Below, in pieces: positions 25,571-37,891 of a stretch of DNA of 64,000 bases. The stretch is from contig CM034137.1 of the NCBI GenBank assembly GCA_019914995.1, forward strand, positions 6,041,155-6,105,154, in the 5' to 3' direction. The position numbers and the translations under genes are program-made. The stretch comes from Acanthochlamys bracteata. Taxonomy: Eukaryota > Streptophyta > Magnoliopsida > Pandanales > Velloziaceae. Numbering within the stretch: the stretch's first letter is position 1; each line of letters starts with the position of its first letter. The notes under the pieces were generated by a model. It saw only the letters and a program-made list of their open reading frames with translations. It did not search any database and was not told where the DNA came from.

Positions 25571-27888
25571 TCATACAAGCAACGGTTGCCTGGTCTCTTC
25601 TCTCGATTTTCTGCTATAGTATGCATAAAGCAGCAACTGTATGATTCCTAGGACAGCACCAATCCCATTTGGAATCTGAAATTTAAGTCATAAAAACTGA
25701 ATTAGTCGAATTATAGGTTATCGTGACTACTTTCTACAAAATGCCAAATATAAGTGAAATCAATAAGAAAAAGAGAGCTTTAAGGACCCTTACAAATATA
25801 AAAAAGTCATGCCACAGCATCCCATATGCAAAAAAGGAGACGCTCATCAGGAAAGTTGAAAGAGATAGATAGAAGGGCATGAACTCCACACTCCTTGTCC
25901 GGATCACCAAATTCTGGCATGAAGATGTGAATCAATTGCTTCATATGCAATTAACCGTTAAAATGAAAATAATTCCAAAAAAGAGTCTCAGAACATCTAC
26001 AAGGTAAAGAAAAATTAACGAGGACTGCATACATACTATGATGAACAACGGGGAAGCAAACATGGAAATGAGAGTAGCAATACTCAAGTATCCAACAAAC
26101 ATTTGCCTTGAGCTTCCTTCAAATAACTCCAAGCTGACATAAACAACAAGAGCAAAAATGGAGAACACTCCTACCAATAGTCCACACATTTTAAGCTGCA
26201 AACATTATCAGGAAAAAGAACCAAGTTCAAAACAAACCCAAATGCGTTGGGGTATACGAGTAAGCTAAAAAATAAAATTGCTGCTACGAATATTTAAAGA
26301 AAGAAGCCCTTTAACAAAAATATTTAATAATAAGAAATTCAGAAATCACCTCTTCATTACATAATTATCAAAATAGGCCTGCAGAAATATCTACCCCAAA
26401 ATATGTATTCAATTAGAATATAAACCAAAGTTATACTAGTTTACCAGAAATAAGTCATTTAGCCAGTAATACCTGCCCTACTAGTATCGTTGTCCTGCAA
26501 GCTACAGCTCCATCTTGGGAGCTACTTGTGGGATTATAATGGCAAGAGACGAACTTTGGATTTTATTTTTACTTTTTGTGATGATAACAACATTTTGCTT
26601 GTCAACTTTGGATAATTAACAAACAAAGACTTGAATATTTGAAGAACAAGTTAACTAACCTTCCTTGTTTTTTCTGCATATGCAATGAAGAGGAAGACAT
26701 ATACCAACTGGAATACCGCACCAGCTCCATTGACAGTTGCCACCAAGATAACATTACGAGATACAATAGGTAAACCATACCAAAAAGTGATCAAGCAATT
26801 CAAGAGAGCATATATATAAGGCAACCCTGAGAATTGCTCGGTCGATTTGCTTCTCAAAATCCGCTTGAAGGTAGGTCTGAAGAAGCAAACATGTCCAACT
26901 TAAGAACATGCAACGAATTATATTTGATCCACAGCCAGAAGATCAGTTGAATACTTACATTGGTGAAATGAACAACACAAAAGCAAAGAGGTTGCCTGCA
27001 TGAAAGAACTAACATTAACCAACAAAATAAAAGTGAAGTACAAAAGCAATATCCTTAAAGTCACTAGCAAGCATCAGGCAAATGGATTAGTATATCAGAG
27101 AGAATGAGAACACAGCCATTGCATAAATAGAAGAAAATTTTGCTACAAAGATAGTTTAATTAACAAAAGAAGGGGGAAAAATAAGACGCTTCTTAAAGAA
27201 TCAGCCATTGAATGTCAACGTCCTCCTAGATGAGGTTCTCATGATCTGCCAGCCAATCAAATTGTCTCGTCTTGCTCACTGTATTGACAATTACATATGC
27301 AAATCCACCAAACTGTAGAATAACAGCATATGGAATCTTGAACTCAATGCCTGAGTATGCCATCTTAACTGCAGCCCAAAATGTAGTCATCTAGAGAAGC
27401 AGCTCATTAAAAGAAAATCATCCTTATGTAGTCAAAGAACCACCTCAAATCTGCCGCCATAACAAACTTTGAGCAGAAACAATTGCGGTCTAAATAAAAA
27501 TCTACAATAACTTCCTCTCTAACAATCCGAAAAAGAATTCTGTTGTTTAGAAAAGCAAGGTATTCCCTTACAATATTAGACCCACATTTACTTATACAAC
27601 TCCTCCGTGAAATGTATTGTGAAACTTCCGTCACACAAAACCCACATGGGATGGTGGAAAAACCGAGAGCCAGAACGAGAATTTTACTAAATGAGTTATC
27701 CTCTAGGGACAGGACAGAGAACTTGCTCCTTCTTACAACCAGCACTATCAATTACCATGTTTCAGAAAGCACCTAAATTCTAGAATGTAGCCTAGCAGAC
27801 GAAAGGAGAATTTACCAAGAATTCCTGCGGTGAGGCTGCAGAGCTGGCAGAAGGAAAACACAGCCGGTGAAAGAGTATTCATCAACAT
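25571..27888 (-). CDS. SWEET2: SWEET2-like sugar transporter, 6 exons
   Basis: Exons (minus): 27888-27816, 26995-26959, 26876-26660, 26195-26037, 25913-25794, 25675-25571. The borders are GT-AG, phases agree and the product has 236 residues, the same as Arabidopsis SWEET2. Two MtN3/saliva triple-helix bundles are visible. The first has GNLFAFVLFISPIPTFKRI, KSTEQFSGLPYIYALLNCL and FWYGLP. The second has GYLSIATLISMFASPLFII, RTRSVEFMPFYLSLSTFLM and IPNGIGAVLGIIQLLLYAYY. The conserved prolines in TM1, 2, 5 and 6 and the asparagines in LLNCL and PNGIG are present. SWEETs are bidirectional sugar uniporters. SWEET2 is clade I and vacuolar in Arabidopsis, limiting root sugar loss (family knowledge). 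The start is MLMNTLSPAVFSF; the second ATG two codons on is also possible. The tail is SRKSREETRQPLLV. It looks whole. Confidence 0.95.
27226..27390 (-). CDS. unexplained 54-codon ORF in SWEET2 intron 1
   Basis: ATG at 27390, TAG at 27226, same strand as SWEET2, wholly inside intron 1 (26996-27815). It starts MTTFWAAVKMAYSG, has a hydrophobic stretch PYAVILQFGGFAYVIV that could span a membrane, and ends DWLADHENLI. CTCTAG directly before the ATG could be a splice acceptor. I do not recognise it. It could be a retained small exon, a nested small gene, a gene scrap or chance. Confidence 0.25.
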   Translation of the reverse strand: MTTFWAAVKMAYSGIEFKIPYAVILQFGGFAYVIVNTVSKTRQFDWLADHENLI

Positions 27889-28070
27889 CAGCTCCCGCTT
27901 CTCTCTCTCTCTCTGTCGATAGCCTTGAATCCTTTTTTTAGGAAAACGTCTCTCTCTGTATATGCGTGTGTTTTTTAGGAAACAATGTTTTTCTCTCTCT
28001 CTGTGAGAAATCTTCAAAATGTCTCTCAAAACTACGGATAATTGATCGGATTGATCCTTGCTGGCGTGGT

Positions 28071-28082
28071 CCTATATTTATC
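28071..28082 (-). promoter_or_regulatory. probable TATA box of the SWEET2-like gene
   Basis: The minus strand reads AGATAAATATAGG about 185 bp upstream of the ATG. The transcribed leader after it is rich in CT/GA dinucleotide runs (27900-28020), common in plant 5' UTRs. Confidence 0.45.
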
Positions 28083-28099
28083 TCTCCGTAGAGAGAGAC

Positions 28100-30690
28100 A
28101 GAGAGAGCGCATGGCATATTCCATTAATTAATTAAATAATTACAAATTCAGCAACAGAAGCTGAGCTGGAAAAGAAGGCACACGCCTAAGAAACCGGTTC
28201 CTTCCAATTGTTGTTGTTGTTCGCTTTGATTTTGGTTTCTGTAGCTTGGTCAGCGCGTTATACAATGAAGTTTCTCATGTGGTTCCGATTTTTGGGTTAA
28301 TAACTGGAAGCTTGACTAAATATTTTATCATGAATACAGACAGACAGATCGACCGGGAGCTGCATGGGAACAACACGTCTCTTTTGGTTGGATATTCCAA
28401 TCTGGTTCTCCAGCAAAGCGCCGACCGACAGAAGGAGATAGCAACCCACTACTAATTCCTCATACTAGCACACTACCCTTCTCTCCGGTCCCAAAATATT
28501 ATTAGCAAATTGCTAGTAAATTAATAAGGTGAGTAAATCAATCATTAATCGTTAAATTAATAGCAGGACAAGTTAAATCCTTAATCTACACATGCGTCTC
28601 ATTCTCAGCAGGAGAAAAAGACAAATTGTCAACTATAGTCGTGTAACACGAGGATTTATAGAGCTACAAAGTGAAATTAAATGAAAATCGTAATAGACCA
28701 AGTAATTTTAAACGTTTGATTATTCGTTGAATTGAAATTAAATCTTTTTATTATAAAAAATTCAATTCTTAACAAATTGAAATGTCGAAAATTACTAGCT
28801 AATAATAAACAAAAATCTTTATTTGTGATGATGTTTTCTTACCAAATTTTAATAATCAGAATAATTTATGTAAGTTTCGATTGTTGGCTTAAATAATTCG
28901 ATAAATTAGCTCTTAAATTATAAATTTTTTTGGTGTAAAATTATTGAGTTTGAGTTATAATTCATGTCCATATAAGTAAATATAACTTTTCGAATGAGAA
29001 ATGATCTACATATCAAATCTTTCTCCTTGACAAATTTAACTCAGAGAGCTGTGTTAGAAAGAGTTAATAGTAATAGAACCACATAGAATTAACTTTTGAT
29101 TCTATTTGAAGTTCCCATTTATTAAAGTTTTAACTTCTACAATTAAATTTAGGCTATGTCAATTACGCTGAAATTATTTTATTTTTTTAAATTTAAATTC
29201 AATTATTTATATTTATATATATCAATTATTAGTTTAAATATTACTTTTATATTTATATCGAATTTGCTTCTATAAATTTTATTTCATATATTTTATTTGA
29301 TATTATGAACTTTATATAATTAAACTATTCTTATATAAATACAACTTCATAGGAAAGCCCATGTCAAAAATTTAAAAAAAATGGCCATTCTTCAACCGTC
29401 CGCTATGGTGAGGCATCTTGCGATATGACTTGCACGTAAACACCAAGAGAATTCAAATTAGATGGCTTCATAGGATTCCAAACTAGAGAACCAGAAAAGA
29501 TGATAATCATTTGAAGATCTTTTCTTCCCCAATGCCTTTGTCCACATGACTCGTGTGACATTGAAGGCCCTACAATTACCAATCATACAATTAATAGCAT
29601 TACAAACCAAATTACTTTTCCTGTCAAATTTTTACGAAAGCTGCCTATGCTATGCGGTCTGACAGTGTTTATTAATTATTTTGTATTTTATTTTAATGTA
29701 GAACGAGCTTCATAAATCTTCTTCGACTTTGGTCCGTTGATATATAGCACAGCCTCGTCAATTTGTTTCTTTGGAACATTCACCAGAAAGTGACCATTTT
29801 TTAGATTTTGCTAATAAAGAAGAGAAGCTTGACGCGGTTGCGTTGCTGACGGTAGGACGCTTATAATTTCTTCACGTTTTATTTCCATTGACGTTCACCA
29901 TAACAAAAACTGTAAGTCAATTACAGAAACCGAACAGAAAGGAATCATGCAAATGTCTAAAATTTTAAGCCTTCTCATATTTGCGTGGCAAAATTAGTAG
30001 ACTTAACTTATTAACTCTTCTCAACTAGTTTGAACAAGAACAATGTGTGTTGAACTCAGTTAGGATAATTCTTTTTTTTTAACATCCTCGAGAAAGTCGT
30101 ATCTCAGTTTATCAAGCTAAATTAAGGGTGTTGGACGGTTTGGGTCCAACCTAAACTAATCCAATTAGAACATATTTACTTAGGCCCACTATCTAAGCAT
30201 ATAGATGAGACTTTCTATGCGAGGAAATTTAGAACTTTTTATTTCCTTCGGATGCACAAGTTTTTCGAAGTTAAACAGACGTTCTGGTAGTATATATAGT
30301 ACTACTTTTCATTATTAAAAAAATTATTTTTTCAAATCTTTATAGTATTTTACAAAAAAGTTAAAATTTTAAAAGGAACATACAAAATATATTATTATTA
30401 TTATTTAATAAAAAATTGAAAGTCTTAGAACTCGTTTTATTTATAATTTTTTTTATATTAAAAACTCTTAAACTCATTAAATTTGTATATTCAATCACAA
30501 AATATGACACATGCGCTACGGCAGTTTTAAAATACTTCAATTCACTCAAAACCAATTTAAAATGAATTCACTCTAAGATTTTAATTTCCGCGGCCCACTT
30601 TCATATTCCATCCTACCTCTATATCTTTTCTTCCACATTCTCGTCTTCTTTCTTCTATTAGAGAAATACAACAAAAAAAAAGAGTGAATG
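28100..30690. other. intergenic, nothing recognised
   Basis: AT-rich sequence with scattered short frames and no domain. A GA-rich run lies near 28088-28110 at the SWEET2 promoter. Confidence 0.5.
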
Positions 30691-30699
30691 ACACTAAAA

Positions 30700-31099
30700 A
30701 GGTCCTACGGAAATCAACTGCTTGAGTACGCAAAAACAAAACTAAATATCATTGAAGCGTTAAATGGAAGGATGTTATGCTGTGCCATTGCGAGCTTTAA
30801 TAGAGAATTCCAAACAATATTCCCAGACACTCATGTAACTTCAAGCTAAAACCTCGTACATACAACCAGTACTAAAATATCATCCCAAAGACTCCTGTAA
30901 TCAAAACTACCATATACATCAAAGAAATGTCGGCAAAAAGTTCTACTGATCCTGGAAAATGCTTGAACTATGAATACAGCGAAGTCTTAAAAGACACCCC
31001 CAGTGAGAGATGCGACCAAGTGCAACCAATTGGAAGACGCTACAATAATTAACAAGTAAATCCAGGCCCAGGGACACCAAAAAGTTTCCGGCAAGCTAT
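30700..31099 (-). other. probable 3' untranslated sequence of gene 3, left of the Copia insertion
   Basis: Composition is balanced compared with the AT-rich DNA to its left, and there is no coding frame. The same kind of sequence resumes on the other side of the Copia element (36017-36190), where a minus-strand acceptor-like TGTAACAG occurs near 36180. The simplest reading is one transcribed, non-coding region split by the insertion (inference). Confidence 0.35.
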
Positions 31100-31103
31100 A
31101 CAA

Positions 31104-31226
31104 TGATTGGACTATACTATCGGACTATATGTAAACAAACCCATTATCTGTATTCTATATATATTTGTACGTGTAAACTCTAACATTAAAGATTTTTCAT
31201 CATATTTAATTCTATCAATTGTTTCA
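31104..31226 (+). repeat. 5' LTR of the 31104-36016 Copia fossil
   Basis: About 123 bp, with TATA-like CTATATATATTTG near 31160. It pairs with 35894-36016. The very short LTR suits compact Copia lineages. Confidence 0.9.
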
Positions 31227-34200
31227 TGGTATCGAGAGCCAAAATTTTTTTTTCTAATTGACTCTTTTTCAATCTATCTTCATCAATTTTAATTTTTTCT
31301 TTCTTCATAAAAAAAAAAGGAAATAAAAAATCATCGCCGCCGCTGTGCCATCACTGTATTTTTTTTCTCTCTAAGCCACTGCCGCCGTCGCCACCTTCAG
31401 CCGACATCTTCTCCAGCCGCTGCCGCTATATTTTCAGTCAATTTCGCCGTTCATCATCGCTGCCGCTGCTCTTCTTCACTGTCGCCGTGCAACTGCGGAA
31501 GCTTCTCGCCATCGCCTGCTGCCTGCCATAGTCGCCCGCTCGCCGAACCCTAGCCACATTCCAACCTGATCCGATCAGGCCAGGCTGTTTAGTCAGCCAG
31601 TTAGCCCAACCCTATCCACTGCTACAGTCGGGCTAGTCCCTCCCGATCTTTAGGCCCGGACCGTTCAACTGATAAAAAAAAAAATGCCTTCTTCTGAGGT
31701 CTTTTGGGATTTTCTACCAATTTCAACTGATTTTTTTAAACTTTGCTAATGATTAGGCTGAATGGGCTGCTTCTGTCAGAACTATCTTTCGTGGACGTCG
31801 TCTTCTTGGTCATCTAGAAAGCTCTATTCAACGTCCTCTCTCACCACCAGATGATGCAACTATTGAGGTTAAGAATAACATTCGTATTGCGCAGGAAGTT
31901 TGGGACGATTATGATGAGCGGATTCTTGCATTTATTATTGCATCAGTTGATCGATCTCTTCGACCACATCTTGAAGACATCCTGACTGCTGCATTATTAT
32001 GGAAGACTTTAACTACTCAGTTTGTTCAGTCCAGTAGTGCTAGAGAGTATCAAATTCTCAAATAGGCTTGGGCTGCCAAACAATATGATCTCGCACTATC
32101 CAGGAGTTCGCTACACTGATGCGAGGTTACTGGCGCGAGCTCTTGAAGCTTAAAGGTCATGTTTGTGCCTGCCACGAGTGTCATATTTGTCGTGAACGAC
32201 GTCAACTTTATCAATTTCTTATGGCTTTACGTTCAGAATTTCAGTCAGTGAGTGGTCGTATCATACAGAATAACACAAGTCTAGATGCTGCCATTTCTGA
32301 GCTTATTGCCGAGAAGACTCGCTTGCGGTCTCTTTCGATGATGATACTTACTTTGACTCTTAGTTCAGCTACAGTTCTTACTCCATCTTCACGTATTCCA
32401 TCTTCCACTTCGGGAGGTACTAGTACATACTCACAGGAGTTCTTTCCATTCTCGTCAGCACTCTAATTCTTCTTGTACTCATTGTAAAAAATCGGAACAC
32501 ACTGTAGATGGTTGTTTTCAATTTCATCCACATTTGCTTACTCAATATCGGGAGCGGAAGAAGGCGAAGGATTTCTCCACTATTCGCTTTCCAATTGCAC
32601 AGGCAAATGTTATTGATGCCGCTCCTGTCTCTCAATCTATCATCAATAATTCAGGTAATATTCACCATCGTCTGGCTCAGATTAAACTTCAGCTTCAGTG
32701 TTAATCTATTTTTGATGGCTCATCTCCCTTTGCTTCTTCAGCAACTCCTGATATATTTTCCTCTTGGATTTTAGATTCCGGTGCATCTCATCGTATGACT
32801 TCTGATCTATCATTATTATCTGACATGAGATTTTTACCACCAAACTTTTCATCTTTGCACACTTCTGATGGTTCTCAACTAACCATCACTCAGTCTGGCT
32901 CCATTATTTCGGACTCTCTTAATCTACCTTTTATTTTACATGTTCTTCATCTCACCCTACACCTAATCTCCGTTAGTTCTCTTTGTGAAAGCGGATTTAT
33001 TGTTATCTTTGATTCCCTTACCTGCTCTGTGCAGGATCTTCGTACCGACCAAACGATTGATCGTGCTCGTAAAAAGGGACGACTGTATCACTTAGAGTAT
33101 CTTCATCTTTCTTTTTCTACTATTTCAAATCTTAGTTGTACTGCTGTAGTTTCATCTGCTGCTGATTTGTGGCACAAACGTTTAGGTCACATTTCTGAAT
33201 CTCGTCTAAAGAGTCTCATTGATAGTGGAGCTCTTGGGCGAGTTTCTTTTTCTCCTTTATCTGCATGTACTAACTGTAAGTTAGCTAAACATTCATCTTT
33301 ACATTTCAATCAAAATTTATCTAATACTTGTCGTGCTTTTGAACTGATTCATTTTGATATCTGAGGACCAGCTCCAATTCCATGTATGACTGGCTTTATT
33401 TACTATGTGAGTTTTATCGATGATTATACTCGCTATACTTGGGTTTATCTTATGCGTCATCGTTCCGAACTTTCTGCTATATATACAACATTCAGCACTA
33501 CGGTCATATCAGTTTAATGCTCAGATTAAGATTTTTCGTTCTGATGGTGCTTGTGAATATACATCTTCTACAATGAGATCCATCTTACAGTCTCATGGTA
33601 CCTTCTTTCAATAATCTTGTCTCTATACACCTGAACAGAATGGGGTCGCAGAACATAAGCATCATCATATTCTTCAAACTGCTCGGTCTCTGTTGCTATC
33701 CTCTTCAGTTCCTCAAATATTTTGGGCAGAAGTTATTCTTACCTCTATTAATCTTATCAATATTACCTCGTCATCTGTTTTGTCTGGCAAGCCACCTCAT
33801 GAAAGCTTATTTCTATCTACTCCAGACTATAGTATGATCCGTACTTTTGGTTGCACTTGTGTTGTTCTGCTTTCTCCGACTGAGCGGACAAAACTGACTA
33901 CTCGATCAGTCAAGTGTGTCCTGATTGTTATTAGTTCTGAACATAAAGGGTATTAATGCTATGATCACACAGCACACCGACTTTGCATTTCTCATCACGT
34001 TATTTTTCTTGAGTACTCCTCTTATTTTTTCATGTCACTTTCTGATGTTCAATTTTTAGCACCATCACATTCCCTTTTATCCAGCTCATCTGTCTCATCT
34101 TCTCATATGTCTATTGATCCTACTCCATTACTTTCCTCTATTGATACCGACTCTCCTTTGACGACACAAACGCTAGCTAACGAGGATTTTTTTAATTCTT

Positions 34201-35893
34201 CTCCAATTTCACCATCTTCCAGACTACCTATGTCTTCACCACTATTTGTTCGGCAGTCACAATTTCCTCGTCGTCCTCATACTCATTTTACACCAGATTG
34301 TTCAAGCCCGCTGGATAGGTTTAGTTTTGCCACCCTCACCTCATATTCTCTCCGGTTTCAATCATTTCTTACTGTTATTCATACCACTCGTGAACCTAAT
34401 TTTTACCAAAAGGCAATTCAGTACCATGAGTGGCGAGAAGCAATGGCAGAGGAGCTTCGTGCATCTCAACAGACAGGTACTTGGGATATACTTTCATTAC
34501 CGGAAAGAGTACAGTCTACCAGTTGCAAATGAATTTTTAAGATTAAATATCGGCTTGATGGCTCCATTAAGAGGCATAAGAGCCTTATGCCAGAGGTTTT
34601 ACTTAGGAGTATGGGATTGATTATGATAAGTCATTCGCTCATGTTGCCTAGATGACTACTATTCGCACTTTATTAGCAGTTGCTGCTCTACGTCAATGCC
34701 TATTTATCAGATGGATGTAAAGAAATCGGAGGTTGTTTATATGCAGCCACCTCTAGGTCTTTCTACTCCTCTAGGTCATGTATGTCGTCTTCGTCGTGCT
34801 ATTTATGGACTCAAACAGGCTCCTAGAACTTGGTTTGAATGCTTTCGATGGACTATTACAGAGGCAGACTTTCAGCAGAGTTCTCAGGATCACTCCTTAT
34901 TTTATGCGGTTCTCACCGCAAGGGCGGGGTACTCCTGTTATTATATATATATGATATAATTTTAACAAGATATGATATTGCAGCCACGAAAAAGCACATT
35001 CATCAACAGTTTCAGATGAAAGGTCTTAGATATTTACGCTATTTTCTTGGATTGGAGATTACGCAAATTACTAGAGGAATTCTTATCTCTCAACAAAAAA
35101 ATATTTCTGATATTATTAAATCTGTAGGCTTATCTAATAGTCGGACGATTGATACTCCCTTAGAGCTTCATGTGAAACTTCGTCCTACAGATAGATGAGC
35201 CTCTCACAGATACTACTCGGTACAGACGACTTGTTGGTCAACTTGTCTACCTTTGTATGACTAGACTAGACATTTCTCATGCAGTAAGTGTCGTCAGTCA
35301 ATTTATTTCTGCACCGCAATCAACACACTATAGCGCTTTGTTCAGAATTTTCAGATATCTTTAAGACACTATTACTCGCTCTCTATTTATGTTCTCTACA
35401 TCCACTTTAAAGCTTCGAGCTTTTGCTGATGCAAATTGGGCTGATGATCCAACCACTAGAAGGTCTATTACAGGTTTCTGCTTATTCCTTAGTGATTCGA
35501 TAATTTCGTGGCACAGTAAAAAACATGAAGTTGTTACTTGTTCTTCAACAGAAGCTGAGTATCGAGCTATGGCTGATACCACAAGAGAAATTGTTCATGT
35601 GTGAAAATTACTTACTGATATAAAGGTTGCATTTACAAGAACCACTCCTTTACTGTGACAATCGGAGTGCTATTCAGATTATAAGCAATCCAATTTTTCA
35701 TGAACAAACGAAACATATTGAAATTGACAGTCACTTCGTTTGTGAGTATTTTCTGTTAAGTACTATTTCTTTACCATATGTTGCATCTACTGATCAGCTA
35801 AAAGATTTCTTTACAAAATCCCATCTGACACCGAAATTTCAAACATTATTGAACAAGCTTATGTTGTTTGACCCATCATGAATTTGAGGAAAA

Positions 35894-36016
35894 TATTAGA
35901 CTGTACTATCGGACTGTATGTAAGACAAATCTATTATCTATACTCTATATATATTTGTACGTGTAAACCCTAACATCAAGGATTTTTCATCATATTCAAT
36001 TCTATCAATTGTTTCA
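35894..36016 (+). repeat. 3' LTR of the 31104-36016 Copia fossil
   Basis: It aligns end to end with the 5' LTR and is preceded by a purine-rich tract. It is followed by ACAAT, matching the left flank. Confidence 0.9.
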
Positions 36017-36605
36017 ACAATATTGAATGCTGCAGAGCTTAATGCCATCAAAGGAATACAAAATACAAAATGGTTCAGAGGGATAACTACCCACCCTGCA
36101 GCAGCTCTCTATGCTAAGAACATGTTCCTACAAACAAGCTTATGATTCTCTTCCAGACCTCCTGATGCACTGTATCATCTGTTACAGTAAGAAACCACAG
36201 TTATTAACATTATTTAAAAATCTGTCTATAAGAAATGGAAACACACAAAAAAACATCAAGAGAAAATTCTGATAAAAAAGTAGAAGAAACTAATGACCTG
36301 CAACTATACGCATCATGAAGCATTTAGATAAAAACGTGTCGATGACGTTCCTCATTCAAGTCCATAAAAAACAGAGCACTCTGCAGATGCTTACCAATTC
36401 CGCTTGCTACATAGTCTACTTAGTTTTCTCTGATTAAACATGCTGGTGGAAGCTCTGCAGCAGCATATTTCACATGTTATGCACTTGAATCCAAATTCAG
36501 GTTAGGCTTAAGTTAACAGATAACCACAAAACAAAATGTCTCTCTTTTACTAGTTTTGGTAAATCAGGGTTTTGGCAATAGCTTATCATTTCAAATAACT
36601 CACCA

Positions 36606-37410
36606 TTTGGATTAAAAATATAAGATTTCAAAGACAAACAACCCCTAAAATAATAATAACAGTAAAACATTAAATATAAAAAAACTCAAAATATGTGAAT
36701 AACAATCTCATCGCCAACTTAATTTAGTGAGTTATAGGCGTGAGGCTGCTATTTTCTTTTCCCTTATCTCTTAATGAACAGGATACAAACTCAAAAAGCA
36801 AAAGACATCAAAGCTACTGATTTGACAAGTTTATCACCCATAAGTTATGAGTCGTTGATACTCATATTCATTTATCTTGCATCACGCAGCCTTTGAGCCA
36901 AATAACTTCCACACAAGACATAAAAGGTCACCCTACTTTCATTGAATCAACTCGCAATGGAATTCCAGTATACAACAGTCCATGCACCCACTAGAGTTTT
37001 TTGGATATAATCATCAATTTCAAAGGCAAACAGACCCCAAACAACAATAAGATTTCAGGATAAAAACCCTTACAGCTTGTGAATAAAAATCTCTAACCAA
37101 GTAATGTAGTGAGTTATAGGCTTGATGCTGCTATCTTCTTTTCCCTTATCTCTAAATGATCTGTGATGCAAAAGTTAAAAGTAAAAAAGTCAAATCTACT
37201 GATTTGGCAATCTTATAGCCCTTATAGTTCTCCATGTATCATTAGTCATTAATATTTATATTTAATTGATCTAACATTATTCAGCTTTTGCGGAAAATAA
37301 CTTTCACATAAAATATAAAAGATAAACCCTACTTTTGTTGAATCACCTCTCAATTAAAGTCCACTACATGCCATTCCATGTGCCCACTCTAGTTCATCTT
37401 TAGATACACA
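36606..37410. repeat. tandem duplication, unit about 394 bp
   Basis: Copy 1 is about 36606-36999 and copy 2 about 37000-37395. Shared blocks occur in the same order: TTTGGAT with TTTCAAAGACAAACA; GTGAGTTATAGGC with CTTTTCCCTTATCTC; CTACTGATTTG; CACCCACTAGAG/GCCCACTCTAG. A third start (TTTAGATACACATCATCA) appears at about 37400. The copies are clearly diverged, so the duplication is not recent. It lies downstream of the gene 3 stop, probably in an intron or 3' untranslated part. Confidence 0.8.
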
Positions 37411-37891
37411 TCATCATATTTATATATCCAGGTAAGTATGATAGTTGAGAACCTGTGAAATATTCCAACTCATTCTAACATAATTCATAAGAAAAATGTG
37501 CACGATCAAGATAAAGATAGTATTAAATCAATTAACAACCAACATGTTTTGCATTTTTATGAGTAAACATAATACCTTTCCGTCTAAAAGAGCAATTATG
37601 ACTTTGATATATTCACTTAACAAGTTCTTCGAAGCAAAACCACTTAAACTTGCAGTTACCAAAACCATTTGTAGCAGACTTAGTCACATACTGATCACTA
37701 TGATAGGACTGAGAAGCAACTGACTGAAACTTGATGTGATCATAACTTCAAATCAAAGCTTAAACATCTTCCATCTATTAAAAGATACACAAGGGCATAG
37801 CCAATGACTGAATGTGATTATTCAAATTCAAGCAACGACATCCACTCACCAGTCAAAAAGTATGCTGTTACCACAAGTTTATTACCTCATA

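Larger units (their letters stand above)
31104..36016 (+). mobile_element. Ty1/Copia retrotransposon fossil with both LTRs
   Basis: Both LTRs are about 123 bp (31104-31226 and 35894-36016). Each ends CAATTGTTTCA, and the copy is flanked by ACAA(T) (31100-31103 and 36017-36020). The primer site TGGTATCGAGAGCC follows the 5' LTR, and a purine tract (GAGGAAAAT) precedes the 3' LTR. The leader is GC-rich (31330-31660). Parts in Copia order: gag about 31740-32520, protease about 32760 (WILDSGASHRM), integrase about 33160-33960, RT about 34430-35300, RNase H about 35390-35880. It is broken, with about ten or more interruptions. The LTRs differ at roughly a tenth of sites, mostly transitions, so an age of a few million years is likely (rate assumed). 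Confidence 0.93.
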
